64,000 nucleotides of DNA from JBBEAM01 sp942491105. Lineage in GTDB: Bacteria > Pseudomonadota > Alphaproteobacteria > Kiloniellales > DSM-21159. Position 1 is the stretch's first letter; every line of letters starts with the position of its first letter. Location: contig CALNZX010000002.1 in NCBI GenBank assembly GCA_942491105.1, positions 124,001 through 188,000 of the forward strand, written 5' to 3'. A program made the position numbers and the translations under genes. Under the pieces are notes generated by a model, which was not told where the DNA came from, ran no database searches, and was given only the letters and a program-made list of their open reading frames with translations. Shown here in pieces: positions 15,483 through 28,892 of this stretch.

Positions 15483-16937
15483 ATGCCGAGCATGACCAAG
15501 CGGATGATGATGTTTACCGATGTCGAACGGCACACCCCGCCCAAGCGGGATGCCGAAGCGCGGCGCGCGGACTTCGGTGAGATTTACGACGAGTTCACCC
15601 AGGAGGGGGCGGCCGAGCAGGCCAGCCGCTGCTCCCAGTGCGGGGTGCCCTATTGCCAGGTGCATTGCCCGGTGCACAACAACATCCCCGACTGGCTGAT
15701 GCTGACCGCCCAGGGCCGTCTTCAGGAAGCCTACGAGGTCAGTCAGGCGACCAACAACTTCCCGGAGATCTGCGGCCGCATCTGCCCGCAGGACCGGCTC
15801 TGCGAAGGCAACTGCGTGATCGAGCAGGCCGGCCACGGCACGGTAACCATCGGCGCTGTGGAGAAGTACATCAACGACACCGCCTGGGAGCGCGGCTGGG
15901 TCAAGCCGGTGCAGCCGCCCCGGGAACTGACGCAGAGCGTCGGCATCGTCGGCGCCGGCCCGGCTGGCCTCGCCGCCGCCGAGCAGCTGCGCCGGGAGGG
16001 CTATCAAGTCACGGTCTACGACCGCTACGACCGGGTCGGCGGCCTGATGATCTATGGCATTCCCAACTTCAAGCTGGAGAAGGAGGTGGTCGAGCGCCGC
16101 GCCAAGCTGATCGCCGACGCCGGCGTGACCTATCGGCTCAACTTCGAGGTCGGCCGCGATGCCAGCCTGCAGGAGCTGCGCGACAAACACGACGCGGTGC
16201 TGATCGCCACCGGCGTCTACAAGGCGCGCGACATCAAACTGCCGGGCGTCGGCCTCGGCAACGTCTTCCCGGCGATGCAGTATCTCACCGCCTCCAACCG
16301 CATCGGCCTGGGCGACTCCGTTCCGGAGTTCGAGGATGGAACCTTGGACGCCGCCGGCCGGAAGGTGGTGGTGATCGGCGGCGGCGACACCGCGATGGAC
16401 TGCGTGCGCACCGCGGTGCGCCAGGGCGCCAGCTCGGTCAAATGCCTCTATCGCCGCAACAAGGAGAACATGCCCGGCTCCCAGCGCGAGGTCGCCAACG
16501 CCGAGGAAGAAGGCGTCGAGTTCGTCTGGCTGGCGGCACCGCTCGCCTTCGACGGCGGCGACAAAGTGAAAACGGTCAAGGCGGCGCGGGTGCACCTCGG
16601 CGTCGCCGATGCCACCGGCCGCCAGACGCCGCAGATTCTCGACGATTCCGCCTATGACGTGGAGGCCGACATCGTGATCAAGGCGCTCGGGTTCGACCCC
16701 GAGGATCTGCCGGCGCTGTTCAACTGCCCGGAGCTGGAGGTCACCCGCTGGGGCACCGTCAAGACCGAGTTCCGCAGCCTGATGACCAACCTCGACGGCG
16801 TCTTCGCCGCCGGCGACATCGTACGCGGCGCCTCCCTGGTGGTCTGGGCGATCCGCGACGGCCGCGACGCCGCCGCCTCGATCGCCGGCTATCTCAAGCA
16901 ACAGGCGCTGGGCGCCCCCGCCGTGGCCGCGGAGTAA
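15483..16937 (+). CDS. gltD: Glutamate synthase small subunit GltD
   Basis: A 484-residue NADPH-GOGAT beta subunit. The N-terminal Fe-S region has CSQCGVPYCQVHCPVHN and CGRICPQDRLCEGNC, the two 4Fe-4S ligand sets. The FAD site GIVGAGPAGLAAAEQL and the NADPH site VVVIGGGDTAMDC follow, and AAGDIVRGASLVVWAIRDGR closes the flavin domain. It takes electrons from NADPH and passes them to GltB, making two glutamates from glutamine and 2-oxoglutarate. gltD lies 7 bp upstream of gltB, so the order is gltD-gltB, the reverse of enteric bacteria. An ATG nine bases downstream is an alternative start. Confidence 0.97.
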   Translation: MPSMTKRMMMFTDVERHTPPKRDAEARRADFGEIYDEFTQEGAAEQASRCSQCGVPYCQVHCPVHNNIPDWLMLTAQGRLQEAYEVSQATNNFPEICGRICPQDRLCEGNCVIEQAGHGTVTIGAVEKYINDTAWERGWVKPVQPPRELTQSVGIVGAGPAGLAAAEQLRREGYQVTVYDRYDRVGGLMIYGIPNFKLEKEVVERRAKLIADAGVTYRLNFEVGRDASLQELRDKHDAVLIATGVYKARDIKLPGVGLGNVFPAMQYLTASNRIGLGDSVPEFEDGTLDAAGRKVVVIGGGDTAMDCVRTAVRQGASSVKCLYRRNKENMPGSQREVANAEEEGVEFVWLAAPLAFDGGDKVKTVKAARVHLGVADATGRQTPQILDDSAYDVEADIVIKALGFDPEDLPALFNCPELEVTRWGTVKTEFRSLMTNLDGVFAAGDIVRGASLVVWAIRDGRDAAASIAGYLKQQALGAPAVAAE

Positions 16938-16944
16938 CAAGGAC

Positions 16945-21513
<4,569 letters not shown>

Positions 21514-21634
21514 GCGGCGGGACAGCCGGGACAGGCGGCGGAACTAGCGAGGCCAGCGGTCTCGAATTTGCCCCTGCCGGCCCGATTCGTAGCGCTTCCC
21601 CGGCGCGGCCGGCTTTGCGTATAGTCGCGCCGTC

Positions 21635-22303
21635 ATGCGCAGTCTCTATCATCTGCCGCTCGACCCCGGCTCCCGCAAGATTCGCGTCCTGCTGAAGGAG
21701 AAGGGGCTCGACTGCGAGCTGAAAAGCGAAAAAACCTGGGAACGGCGGGAGGATTTCCTGCGCCTCAACCCCGCCGGCGAGGTTCCCGTGCTGATCGAGG
21801 CCGAGGGCACGGTGATTACCGGCGCCATGGTGATCGCCGAGTACCTGGAGGAAGTCTACCCCGACCCTCCGCTGATCGGTTCCGAGCCGCTCGACCGCGC
21901 CGAGGTCCGCCGGCTCTGCGCCTGGTTCGACGGCAAGTTCAGCCTGGAGGTCTCCAGCCTGCTGATCGAGGAGAAGGTGATGAAGCGCTTTCTCGGTCTC
22001 GGGCATCCGGAAGCCTCGGCGATCCGGGCCGCGCTGCAGAACATCCACTATCACCTGGACTACATCGTCTGGCTGTCGGACCGGCGCAACTGGCTGGCCG
22101 GCGAGCGGTTCAGCCTGGCAGACGCCGCCGCGGCCGCGCATATCTCCACCGTCGATTATCTCGGCGACGTGCCCTGGGAAGACCATCCCGAGGCCAAGGA
22201 GTGGTATGCCAGGGTCAAATCGCGGCCGTCGATGCGGCAGATTCTAGCCGACTACGTGCCAGGCTTTCCGCCGCCCAAGCACTACAGCGACCCGGATTTC
22301 TAA
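21635..22303 (+). CDS. Glutathione S-transferase family protein
   Basis: A 222-residue GST. The thioredoxin-like N-terminal domain begins YHLPLDPGSRKIRVLLKEKG with the typical LNPAGEVPVLIE cis-Pro motif (about 44-55). The all-helical C-terminal domain carries FSLADAAAAAHISTVDYLGD, the GST N-capping box region. The start is placed at the ATG just before YHLPL. It is convergent with the TPR gene (14 bp gap) and follows gltB by about 120 bp without an obvious terminator. The substrate is unknown: detoxification of electrophiles is usual, but the FLGLGHPE insert near 118 gives no clue to a subclass. Confidence 0.88.
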   Translation: MRSLYHLPLDPGSRKIRVLLKEKGLDCELKSEKTWERREDFLRLNPAGEVPVLIEAEGTVITGAMVIAEYLEEVYPDPPLIGSEPLDRAEVRRLCAWFDGKFSLEVSSLLIEEKVMKRFLGLGHPEASAIRAALQNIHYHLDYIVWLSDRRNWLAGERFSLADAAAAAHISTVDYLGDVPWEDHPEAKEWYARVKSRPSMRQILADYVPGFPPPKHYSDPDF

Positions 22304-22317
22304 GGTCCCCTGGCGGC

Positions 22318-23094
22318 TCAGCCGCCGTTTTCCAGGATTTGCAGATTGCGCTGCGCGATCTCGGCGGCCGGCGTCCCCGGCACCGTGGAGATGATCCTGT
22401 TCCAATCCAGGCGGGCCGCGTCGTCCTCGCCCATCATCCGGTAGACGATGCCCCGCTCCAGCAGGCCCTCGGGATAGCCCGGATCGATTTCCAAGGCCCG
22501 GTTGAGGTCGTCGAGCGCCAGCTCGATCGCCTCGAGACGGCGATAGGCGCTGGCCCGCAACACCAGGATATCGGTGCGCTGGGGATTCATCTCGAAAGCC
22601 TTGTTGAGATCGTCGACGGCTTCCCAGAATTCCTCGCGCGTGGCGAAGGCGATCGAACGGTCGACCAGCAGCTCGATATTGTCCGGTTGATAGGACAGAC
22701 CGGCGGTCTGCGCCTGAATCGCGCGCTCACTGTTGTTCGCCAGCATCCAGGCCTGCCCCGCCTGAGCCAGCATTTCGCTCTGCAGCCGCGCGATCGGCTG
22801 TTTCATCGTGGTCGCCAGGTTTTCCAGGCTCTCCGCGGCTTCGCCGAAGCGCTGCTGCCCGATCAGCGCCACGGCGATGCAGTGCTTGGCCGGGTCGCCG
22901 CCGCCCAGACCGAGCCAGGTTCGCGCCGAATCCTCGGCCGCCTTGGGGTCCTGCCGGGCCAACTGCATGCAGGCGCTATACTCCGCCTCGTGATCCAGGG
23001 GGCGCGCGGCCTGCTGCGCGGGGGCTGGCGAAACGAACGCCGCTCCTAAACCCAGGGTTGCAACGATAAGAAACAGCAATGTACGAGAGCTCAT
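22318..23094 (-). CDS. Secreted tetratricopeptide repeat protein
   Basis: A 258-residue protein with an N-terminal signal peptide (hydrophobic 5-20, probable cleavage near PAPAQQA at 23-28). It carries several TPR units, clearest at about residues 140-240 (VDDLNKAFEMNPQRTD; LDDLNRALEIDPGYPEG). The cysteines at 42 and 72 of the N-terminal region could form a disulfide. It is expected in the periplasm as a protein-protein scaffold. It is divergent from the SDR gene at 23172, with a 77-bp shared upstream region. No specific family beyond TPR is recognised. Confidence 0.75.
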   Translation of the reverse strand: MSSRTLLFLIVATLGLGAAFVSPAPAQQAARPLDHEAEYSACMQLARQDPKAAEDSARTWLGLGGGDPAKHCIAVALIGQQRFGEAAESLENLATTMKQPIARLQSEMLAQAGQAWMLANNSERAIQAQTAGLSYQPDNIELLVDRSIAFATREEFWEAVDDLNKAFEMNPQRTDILVLRASAYRRLEAIELALDDLNRALEIDPGYPEGLLERGIVYRMMGEDDAARLDWNRIISTVPGTPAAEIAQRNLQILENGG

Positions 23095-23171
23095 ACGCCA
23101 AAATTGCGCGGATAGCGGCGCATTTCAAGAGACACTTGGCGGGCGGCGGCCGGGGTGCCATTTATCCTGTC

Positions 23172-24065
23172 ATGACACAGGATGGAACCACCGCCGCGAG
23201 CCCGGGAACGCTGCTCTGTTTCGGTTTCGGCTACACCGCCGAGGCGCTGGCGAAACGCCTGCTGGCGGAGGGATGGCGGGTGACCGGCACGACCCGCAGC
23301 GCGGCCCGGGCGAAAGAGATCGGGAAACTTGGCGCTGAACCGCTGCTGCTGCCGGATTTTTCCGGAGCCGTCCTGCACACAGCGCTGCGCAGCGCCAGCC
23401 ATGTGCTCTCCTCGGTGCCGCCGGATGAAAACGGCGACCCGGTTCTGCAGGCCCTCGGCGAGCGCCTGGAGGAGGCCCGGCAGCTATCCTGGATCGGCTA
23501 TCTCTCGACCACCGGCGTCTATGGCGATCGCGGTGGCGCCTGGGTCGACGAGGACACGCCGCCCGCCCCAGGCAATCCCCGCAGCCAGCGGCGGCTGGAG
23601 GCCGAAACCGCCTGGCTGCGGCTGCAGCGCGATCATGGGCTGGCGGTGCAGGTCTTCCGTCTGGCGGGGATCTACGGCCCCGGCCGCAGCCAGATCGCCG
23701 CCCTCAAGGCCGGCCGGGCGCGGCGGGTGGTCAAACCGGGTCAGCTGTTCAGCCGCATCCACGTCGCCGATATCGCGGGCGCCCTGGCGGCCTCCATGAG
23801 GCGGCCGGCGCCGGGCCGCATTTACAACCTGGCCGACGACGAACCGGCGGCCACCGACGAGGTGGTCAGCTACGCGGCGCGGCTGCTTGGTATCGAGCCG
23901 CCGCCGGCCATCCCGTTCGAACAGGCCGAGCTATCGGAAATGGCGCGCAGCTTCTACGCCGAGAACCGGCGCGTCGGAAATACCCGGCTACGCCAGGAGC
24001 TCGGTCTGGAGCTCGCCTATCCCAGCTATCGTGAGGGACTCGCCGCGGAACTTGGGGACAGCTAG
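23172..24065 (+). CDS. NAD(P)-dependent SDR/epimerase-like protein (YeeZ-like)
   Basis: A 297-residue extended SDR. The nucleotide-binding motif is CFGFGYTAEALAKRLL (about residues 16-31). YLSTTGVYGDRGGAWVDE carries the STTGVYG strand typical of the YeeZ group. No consensus Tyr-x-x-x-Lys follows, so catalysis may be lost or altered. An upstream extension to 23079 would overlap the divergent TPR gene start region, so I use the ATG at 23172. Its stop overlaps that of the convergent hydrolase gene at a shared CTAG. Function unknown. Confidence 0.75.
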   Translation: MTQDGTTAASPGTLLCFGFGYTAEALAKRLLAEGWRVTGTTRSAARAKEIGKLGAEPLLLPDFSGAVLHTALRSASHVLSSVPPDENGDPVLQALGERLEEARQLSWIGYLSTTGVYGDRGGAWVDEDTPPAPGNPRSQRRLEAETAWLRLQRDHGLAVQVFRLAGIYGPGRSQIAALKAGRARRVVKPGQLFSRIHVADIAGALAASMRRPAPGRIYNLADDEPAATDEVVSYAARLLGIEPPPAIPFEQAELSEMARSFYAENRRVGNTRLRQELGLELAYPSYREGLAAELGDS

Positions 24066-24826
24066 AGCAACCCGCCGACCACCCGCAGCAAGCGGGCGAT
24101 GTCGCGCGGCTCCGAAAGCCGGTGATCGCCCCCCTTGACCAGCAGGGTTTCGACATCCGCGCTCTCCAGCGCCGCCGCCAGTTTCAGGGAAAGATCCCAG
24201 GGCACGTCGGGATCCTCGAGGCCGTGGATCAGGCGCACGGGGCAGGTCAGGGGAATCGGCCGGCGCAGCAGCAAATGCGCGCGGCCATCCTCGATCAGGG
24301 CCTTGGTAATGGTGTAGGGCGCCTCGCCATAGGGCGAGGGCTCGCGATAGACGCCCTGCTCAAGGATCGCGCGCCGCTGGTTTTCGTCCGCCTCCGCCCA
24401 GATCAGATCCTCGGTAAAGTCCGGCGCGGCCGCGATTCCGACCAGCCCGGCGATCCGCTGCGGGCAGGCCAAGGCCGCCAGCAGCATGATCCAGCCGCCC
24501 ATCGAAGAGCCGACCAGGATCTGCGGCCCCTCCGTCAATTCGGAGATCGCCGCCACGGCGTCGGCGGACCAGAGGCCGATCGTGCCGTCCTCGAAGCGCC
24601 CGGAAGACTGCCCATGTCCTTGATAATCAAAGCGAAGGAAGGCTTGCCCGCGGGCTTTGGCGAATTCTTCCAGGGCCAAGGCCTTGGTTCCCGCCATATC
24701 GGACATAAATCCCCCTAAAAAGACAATGCCCGGAGTCTTGCCGGGAAGCCTATGGTAGGCGATATATGCACCACTGGACCGCGAGAGCCGTAGAGGCTGA
24801 TCAGACGCCGGTTTGGGTTCCGTCAT
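24062..24826 (-). CDS. Alpha/beta hydrolase
   Basis: A 254-residue alpha/beta hydrolase. The nucleophile elbow is GSSMGG (Ser108), the acid is in HGLEDPDVPW (Asp205 or Asp207) and the histidine is in GGDHRLS (His235). The early part FDYQGHGQSSGRFEDGTIG, with the sequence IVFLGGFMSDM as the oxyanion strand, resembles the ABHD10/carboxylesterase-type group. The stop codon overlaps that of the convergent SDR at CTAG. The substrate is unknown; esters or thioesters are likely. It diverges from the GT4 gene with only 21 bp between starts, so their promoters must overlap neighbouring coding sequence or be leaderless-like. Confidence 0.85.
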   Translation of the reverse strand: MTEPKPASDQPLRLSRSSGAYIAYHRLPGKTPGIVFLGGFMSDMAGTKALALEEFAKARGQAFLRFDYQGHGQSSGRFEDGTIGLWSADAVAAISELTEGPQILVGSSMGGWIMLLAALACPQRIAGLVGIAAAPDFTEDLIWAEADENQRRAILEQGVYREPSPYGEAPYTITKALIEDGRAHLLLRRPIPLTCPVRLIHGLEDPDVPWDLSLKLAAALESADVETLLVKGGDHRLSEPRDIARLLRVVGGLL

Positions 24827-24847
24827 AGAGAGGTTCCGTTAAACAGA

Positions 24848-26095
24848 ATGAGCGACGGCCGCGAGGCTAGCATTCATGACGCCGGGCAGGAAATAGCCCG
24901 GCCCGAAGCCGAGGGAAGGCCGGTTGTCCTGCAGATGCTGCCGGATTTCGAGCCCGGCCTGCTGTCGCGACATGCGGTGGAGATCGCCGCCGCTGTGTCC
25001 GCGAGCGGCGGAACCGCGCTGATCGCCTCGGGCGGCGGCGGATTGGAGTACGCGCTGGGCCGCGCCGGCGCGGCGCACCTCACCCTGCCCCTGGGCAGCC
25101 GCAATCTGCTGACCATACGCCGCAACGCCAAGCGCCTGACCGAGATTATCGACGAATACGATATCGATATCCTGCACGCCCACGCTCCAGCGCCGGGCTG
25201 GTGCGCCCAGATCGCGGCGGAACGACGCGGCCGGCATTTCGTCAGCACGATTCACGCCCCCTATGTCGGCGAGCGCGGATTGAAGCGCAAGTTCAATGCC
25301 GTCATGACCAAGGCCGAGCGGGTGATCGCGGTCTCCGATTTCATCGCCGGTCATATTCGGACCAACTTTCAGATCGATACCGCGCGGCTGCGCAGCATTC
25401 CCCTGGGCGTGGATTTCGCCAGCTACGATCCCGAAAAGGTCTCGGCCGAACGGGTCATCAAGCTGGCCGGAGAGTGGCGCCTTCCCGACGGCGTCCCGGT
25501 GGTGATGCTGCCCGCCGCCTTTCGCCGCGGCAATGGCCAGATGCGGCTGATCGAAGCCGCCGCGCGGCTCGGCGCGGATCACGATTTCTGCTGCCTGCTC
25601 CTTGGCAGCGAGGGCGAGCCAACACCCTACAAGCACAACCTGGAAGCCGAGGTTCAGCGCCACAACCTGGCGGGCCGGGTGCTGATCGCCGATACCTGCA
25701 ACGACATGCCGGCGGCCTTCATGCTGGCCGATGTCGTGGTTTCCGCGCCAGTCGAGCCGGAAGGCTTCGACCTGACGATCAGCCAGGCCCAGGCGCTTGG
25801 CCGCCCGGTGGTGGCGCTGCGCGACGGCAGCGCCCCGGAACAGATTCTCGACGGCCATACCGGCTTCCTGGTGCAGCCGCGTAACGCCGAGGCTCTGGCC
25901 GAGGGAATGCGCCGCGCCCTGGAGCTGACCGCCGAAGCCCGGGCGGTGATGTCCTACGCCGCGATCGGCCACGTTCGCAGCCATTTTTCCCTGGAAAAAA
26001 CCACCGGCGCGATCTGCGGTCTCTATCGCGAGTTGCTGCGCAGCGACGCCTATCGCACCGCCCGGCAGATCCCCAGCGGGATCCATACCAGCTAA
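24848..26095 (+). CDS. GT4-type glycosyltransferase
   Basis: A 415-residue GT-B fold transferase. The N-terminal acceptor domain contains LHAHAPAPGWCAQIAA. The C-terminal GT4 domain has IPLGVDFASYDPE, a donor region LLLGSEGE and the nucleotide-sugar EX7E-like segment PVEPEGFDLTISQAQALGRPVVA (glutamates near residues 305 and 307). A Gly-rich loop HTGFLVQPRN is also typical. It probably adds a sugar to LPS or an exopolysaccharide precursor at the cytoplasmic membrane face. A perfect GAAA-loop hairpin follows 10 bp after the stop. No other glycan genes are adjacent. Confidence 0.85.
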   Translation: MSDGREASIHDAGQEIARPEAEGRPVVLQMLPDFEPGLLSRHAVEIAAAVSASGGTALIASGGGGLEYALGRAGAAHLTLPLGSRNLLTIRRNAKRLTEIIDEYDIDILHAHAPAPGWCAQIAAERRGRHFVSTIHAPYVGERGLKRKFNAVMTKAERVIAVSDFIAGHIRTNFQIDTARLRSIPLGVDFASYDPEKVSAERVIKLAGEWRLPDGVPVVMLPAAFRRGNGQMRLIEAAARLGADHDFCCLLLGSEGEPTPYKHNLEAEVQRHNLAGRVLIADTCNDMPAAFMLADVVVSAPVEPEGFDLTISQAQALGRPVVALRDGSAPEQILDGHTGFLVQPRNAEALAEGMRRALELTAEARAVMSYAAIGHVRSHFSLEKTTGAICGLYRELLRSDAYRTARQIPSGIHTS

Positions 26096-26104
26096 GCCGG
26101 AGCG

Positions 26105-26124
26105 CCCGCCGTGAAAACGGCGGG
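26105..26124 (+). terminator. Perfect GNRA-loop hairpin after the GT4 gene
   Basis: CCCGCCGT-GAAA-ACGGCGGG is an 8-bp perfect stem with a stable GAAA tetraloop, 10 bp after the glycosyltransferase stop and 20 bp before the thrS -35. It lacks a U-run, so it may be a rho-dependent or stabilising 3' end. Confidence 0.5.
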
Positions 26125-26143
26125 AGGCCAGGGGGCCGCTGCC

Positions 26144-26171
26144 TTGACAGGGTGCTGAATCCTCCTACAGT
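26144..26171 (+). promoter_or_regulatory. Sigma-70-type promoter for thrS-infC
   Basis: A perfect TTGACA at 26144-26149, a 16-bp spacer and TACAGT at 26166-26171. The start point would be near 26178, giving a leader of about 30 nt before the thrS ATG at 26209. Confidence 0.6.
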
Positions 26172-26208
26172 GCCGCGCTCACCCGAGAAACCGAGACCGC
26201 AAGAGACG

Positions 26209-28152
26209 ATGGACGCCGAAGCCAAATCACAAGATCAGATCGCCCTTACCCTGCCCGACGGCGCGCAGCTCACTTTCACCGCGCCGACGACCGGTTTGCA
26301 GGTGGCGGAATCCATCGGGCCCGGCCTGGCCAAGGCTGCTCTGGCGATCAAGCTCGACGGCGAGCTGCGCGACCTGCTGCGCCCGATCGAGCGGAACGGC
26401 GCCATCGAGATCGTTACCGCCAAGTCGCCGGAAGCCTTGGAGCTGATCCGGCATGACGCCGCCCATATTCTGGCCGAGGCCGTGCAGGAGCTCTATCCCG
26501 GCACCCAGGTGACCTTCGGCCCGGCCACGGAAGACGGCTTCTACTACGACTTCGCGCGCGCCGAGCCCTTTACGCTCGAGGATCTGGCGACCATCGAGAC
26601 CCGGATGCACGAGATCGTCGATCGCAACGAAGAGATCCGCCGCGAGGTCTGGGAGCGCGGCGAAGCCGTGCGTTTCTTCTCCGATCTTGGCGAAAAGTAC
26701 AAAGCCGAGCACATCCAGACCCTGCCCCAGGACGCCGACATCTCGATCTACCGTCAGGGGGACTGGCTCGATCTCTGCATCGGCCCGCATCTGCCCTCGA
26801 CCGGGCGGCTTGGCCATGCCTTCAAGCTGCTGCGGGTCTCCGGCGCCTATTGGCGCGGCGATTCCAAGAACGAGCAGCTGCAACGCATCTACGGCACCGC
26901 CTTCGCCAGCGAAAAGGAGCTGAAGGCGCACCTCACCATGCTGGAGGAGGCCTCCAAGCGCGACCACCGGCGCCTCGGCCGGGAGATGAATCTCTTCCAT
27001 CTGCAGGAGGAAGCAGTCGGCTCGACCTTCTGGCATCCCCACGGCTGGACGCTCTACCGCACGGTTCAGGAGTATATGCGCAAGCGCCTGGACGCGGCCG
27101 GCTACGTCGAGGTCAACACGCCGCAACTGGTCGACCGCAGCCTCTGGGAGGCCTCGGGCCACTGGGAAAAGTTCCGCGAGCACATGTTCATCGCCGAGAG
27201 CGAGGAGCGCATGCTGGCGGTCAAGCCGATGAACTGCCCCTGTCACGTCCAGATTTTCAAGCAGGGCATCACCAGCTACCGCGATCTGCCCGTGCGCATG
27301 GCCGAGTTCGGCTCCTGCCACCGCAATGAGCCCTCGGGCGCCCTGCACGGCTTGATGCGCGTGCGCGCCTTTACTCAGGACGACGCCCATATCTTCTGCA
27401 CCGAGGATCAGATCGTCGCCGAGACCGAGACCTTCTGCGAGCTTCTGAAATCGGTCTACGCCGACTTCGGCTTCACCGCCGTCAAGGTGAAGTTCGCGGA
27501 CCGGCCGCCGGTGCGCGCCGGCGCAGACGAAACCTGGGACAAGGCGGAATCGGCGCTGAAACAGGCGACCGAGGCGGCGGGGCTCGACTACAGCCTCAAC
27601 CCGGGCGAGGGGGCCTTCTATGGCCCGAAGCTGGAATTCGTGTTACAGGATGCCATTGGGCGCGATTGGCAGTGCGGAACGCTGCAGGTCGATTTCGTGA
27701 TGCCGGAGCGCCTCGGCGCCAGCTATGTCGGCGAGGATGGGGAAAAACATCGCCCAGTCATGCTGCATCGCGCGATCCTGGGATCCTTCGAACGCTTCCT
27801 GGCGATCTTGATCGAGAACTATGCCGGACGTCTGCCGTTGTGGCTGGCCCCGCAGCAGGTCGTGGTCGCCACCATCACCTCCGACGGCGATGCCTATGCC
27901 GAGGACGTGGCCGCGGCCCTGCGCAAGGCGGGCCTGCGCGTCGCGACCGATCTGCGCAACGAAAAGATCAACTACAAGGTGCGCGAACACTCCCACGCCA
28001 AGGTGCCGCTGATCGCCGTGGTCGGCCGCCGCGAGGCCGAGGAGAAGACCGTCGCTCTGAGACGCCTTGGCGGCGAGGATCAAGAGGTTCTTGCGCTTGG
28101 CGACGCAGTAAATAGACTAAGCGAGGAGGCCCGGATGCCCAGCGTGGGCTAG
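26209..28152 (+). CDS. thrS: Threonyl-tRNA synthetase
   Basis: A 647-residue class II synthetase. The N-terminal TGS domain is at about 8-70 and the editing domain has HDAAHILAEAV. In the catalytic core, NCPCHV supplies a zinc-ligand Cys, FGSCHRNEPSGALHG is motif 2, and motif 3 is LHRAILGSFERFLAILIE. The anticodon-binding domain follows (about 545-640). I start at the ATG at 26209 rather than 26152 because it leaves a short leader behind the promoter and removes a non-family extension. It charges tRNA-Thr and edits mischarged serine. It is followed by infC, the normal thrS-infC order. Confidence 0.97.
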   Translation: MDAEAKSQDQIALTLPDGAQLTFTAPTTGLQVAESIGPGLAKAALAIKLDGELRDLLRPIERNGAIEIVTAKSPEALELIRHDAAHILAEAVQELYPGTQVTFGPATEDGFYYDFARAEPFTLEDLATIETRMHEIVDRNEEIRREVWERGEAVRFFSDLGEKYKAEHIQTLPQDADISIYRQGDWLDLCIGPHLPSTGRLGHAFKLLRVSGAYWRGDSKNEQLQRIYGTAFASEKELKAHLTMLEEASKRDHRRLGREMNLFHLQEEAVGSTFWHPHGWTLYRTVQEYMRKRLDAAGYVEVNTPQLVDRSLWEASGHWEKFREHMFIAESEERMLAVKPMNCPCHVQIFKQGITSYRDLPVRMAEFGSCHRNEPSGALHGLMRVRAFTQDDAHIFCTEDQIVAETETFCELLKSVYADFGFTAVKVKFADRPPVRAGADETWDKAESALKQATEAAGLDYSLNPGEGAFYGPKLEFVLQDAIGRDWQCGTLQVDFVMPERLGASYVGEDGEKHRPVMLHRAILGSFERFLAILIENYAGRLPLWLAPQQVVVATITSDGDAYAEDVAAALRKAGLRVATDLRNEKINYKVREHSHAKVPLIAVVGRREAEEKTVALRRLGGEDQEVLALGDAVNRLSEEARMPSVG

Positions 28153-28245
28153 CGGGTCTTCTTTATGAAACTTCGCCGGAAGAGCCGGCGGAGGGCCGTC
28201 CCGCCGCAAGGGCAGGGCGGTTCCATTAGGGGAACAACAAGACAG

Positions 28246-28253
28246 AAGGAGGT
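28246..28253 (+). promoter_or_regulatory. Perfect Shine-Dalgarno that fixes the infC start at AUA
   Basis: AAGGAGGT is complementary to the 16S rRNA 3' end over eight bases. It lies 6 bases before the ATA at 28260, an ideal spacing, but 21 bases before the first ATG (28275), too far to serve it. An in-frame TAG at 28227-28229 limits the start to ATA or ATG. Confidence 0.7.
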
Positions 28254-28259
28254 CGGTTC

Positions 28260-28796
28260 ATAGCAAGACCACCGATGACAACGCCCCCATCCCGTGAGGG
28301 GCCGCGCGTAAACGACGCGATCAACGTGCCGGAGGTGCGACTGATCGACGAGACCGGCGAGAACGTCGGTGTGGTATCCGTTCGCGATGCCATGCAAATG
28401 GCCATGGATGCAGGACTTGATCTGGTCGAGATCTCGCCGCACGCCGCGCCGCCTGTTGCCAAGATACTCGATTACGGAAAATTCAAATACGAAGCGCAGA
28501 AGAAGGCGAACGAAGCCCGCAAGAAGCAGAAGACCATCGATGTGAAGGAAATCAAGATGCGCCCGAACATCGACGATCACGACTATCAGGTGAAGATGCG
28601 CTCCATCCAGCGGTTCATCGACGAAGGCGACAAGGTGAAGGTCACCATGCGCTTCCGCGGCCGTGAAATGGTGCATCAGGATCTGGGGCTTGCCGTGCTC
28701 AATCGCGTGCGCGACGAACTAGAGGAAATCGCCAAGGTCGAGGCTCATCCCAAGGTGGAAGGGCGTCAGATGATCATGGTAATCGCGCCGCGTTAA
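28260..28796 (+). CDS. infC: Translation initiation factor IF-3 (rare AUA start)
   Basis: IF3 of 178 residues if started at ATA 28260, or 173 from the ATG at 28275. The N-terminal domain contains VPEVRLIDETGENVGVVS. The Lys-rich linker has YEAQKKANEARKKQKT. The C-terminal domain has KEIKMRPNIDDHDYQVK and the end RQMIMVIAPR. I chose ATA because it alone has a correctly spaced Shine-Dalgarno. Rare non-AUG starts (AUU in E. coli) are conserved in infC because IF3 rejects them, giving negative feedback on its own synthesis. It is co-transcribed after thrS. Confidence 0.9.
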   Translation: MARPPMTTPPSREGPRVNDAINVPEVRLIDETGENVGVVSVRDAMQMAMDAGLDLVEISPHAAPPVAKILDYGKFKYEAQKKANEARKKQKTIDVKEIKMRPNIDDHDYQVKMRSIQRFIDEGDKVKVTMRFRGREMVHQDLGLAVLNRVRDELEEIAKVEAHPKVEGRQMIMVIAPR

Positions 28797-28856
28797 CCGC
28801 GGCGCGCGGACGGCGGGTTCTGGCCCCGCGTCCCTGAAACCCGAAGGCCCTGCGCC

Positions 28857-28880
28857 GGATCGCGCCTAGAGGCGCGATCC
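28857..28880. terminator. Bidirectional hairpin between infC and gyrB
   Basis: GGATCGCGCC-TAGA-GGCGCGATCC is a perfect 10-bp stem between the convergent infC (stop 28796) and gyrB (stop 28893). It lacks U-runs but its position suits a shared transcription end. Confidence 0.55.
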
Positions 28881-28892
28881 GCTGAGCCTAGC

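Noticed and set aside
26125..26208. T-box or other tRNA-sensing leader upstream of thrS
   Set aside because: The leader after the predicted start is only about 30 nt, too short, and T-boxes are not typical of this phylum.
28275..28796. ATG at 28275 as infC start
   Set aside because: The perfect Shine-Dalgarno is 21 bases away from it but ideally placed for the upstream ATA.
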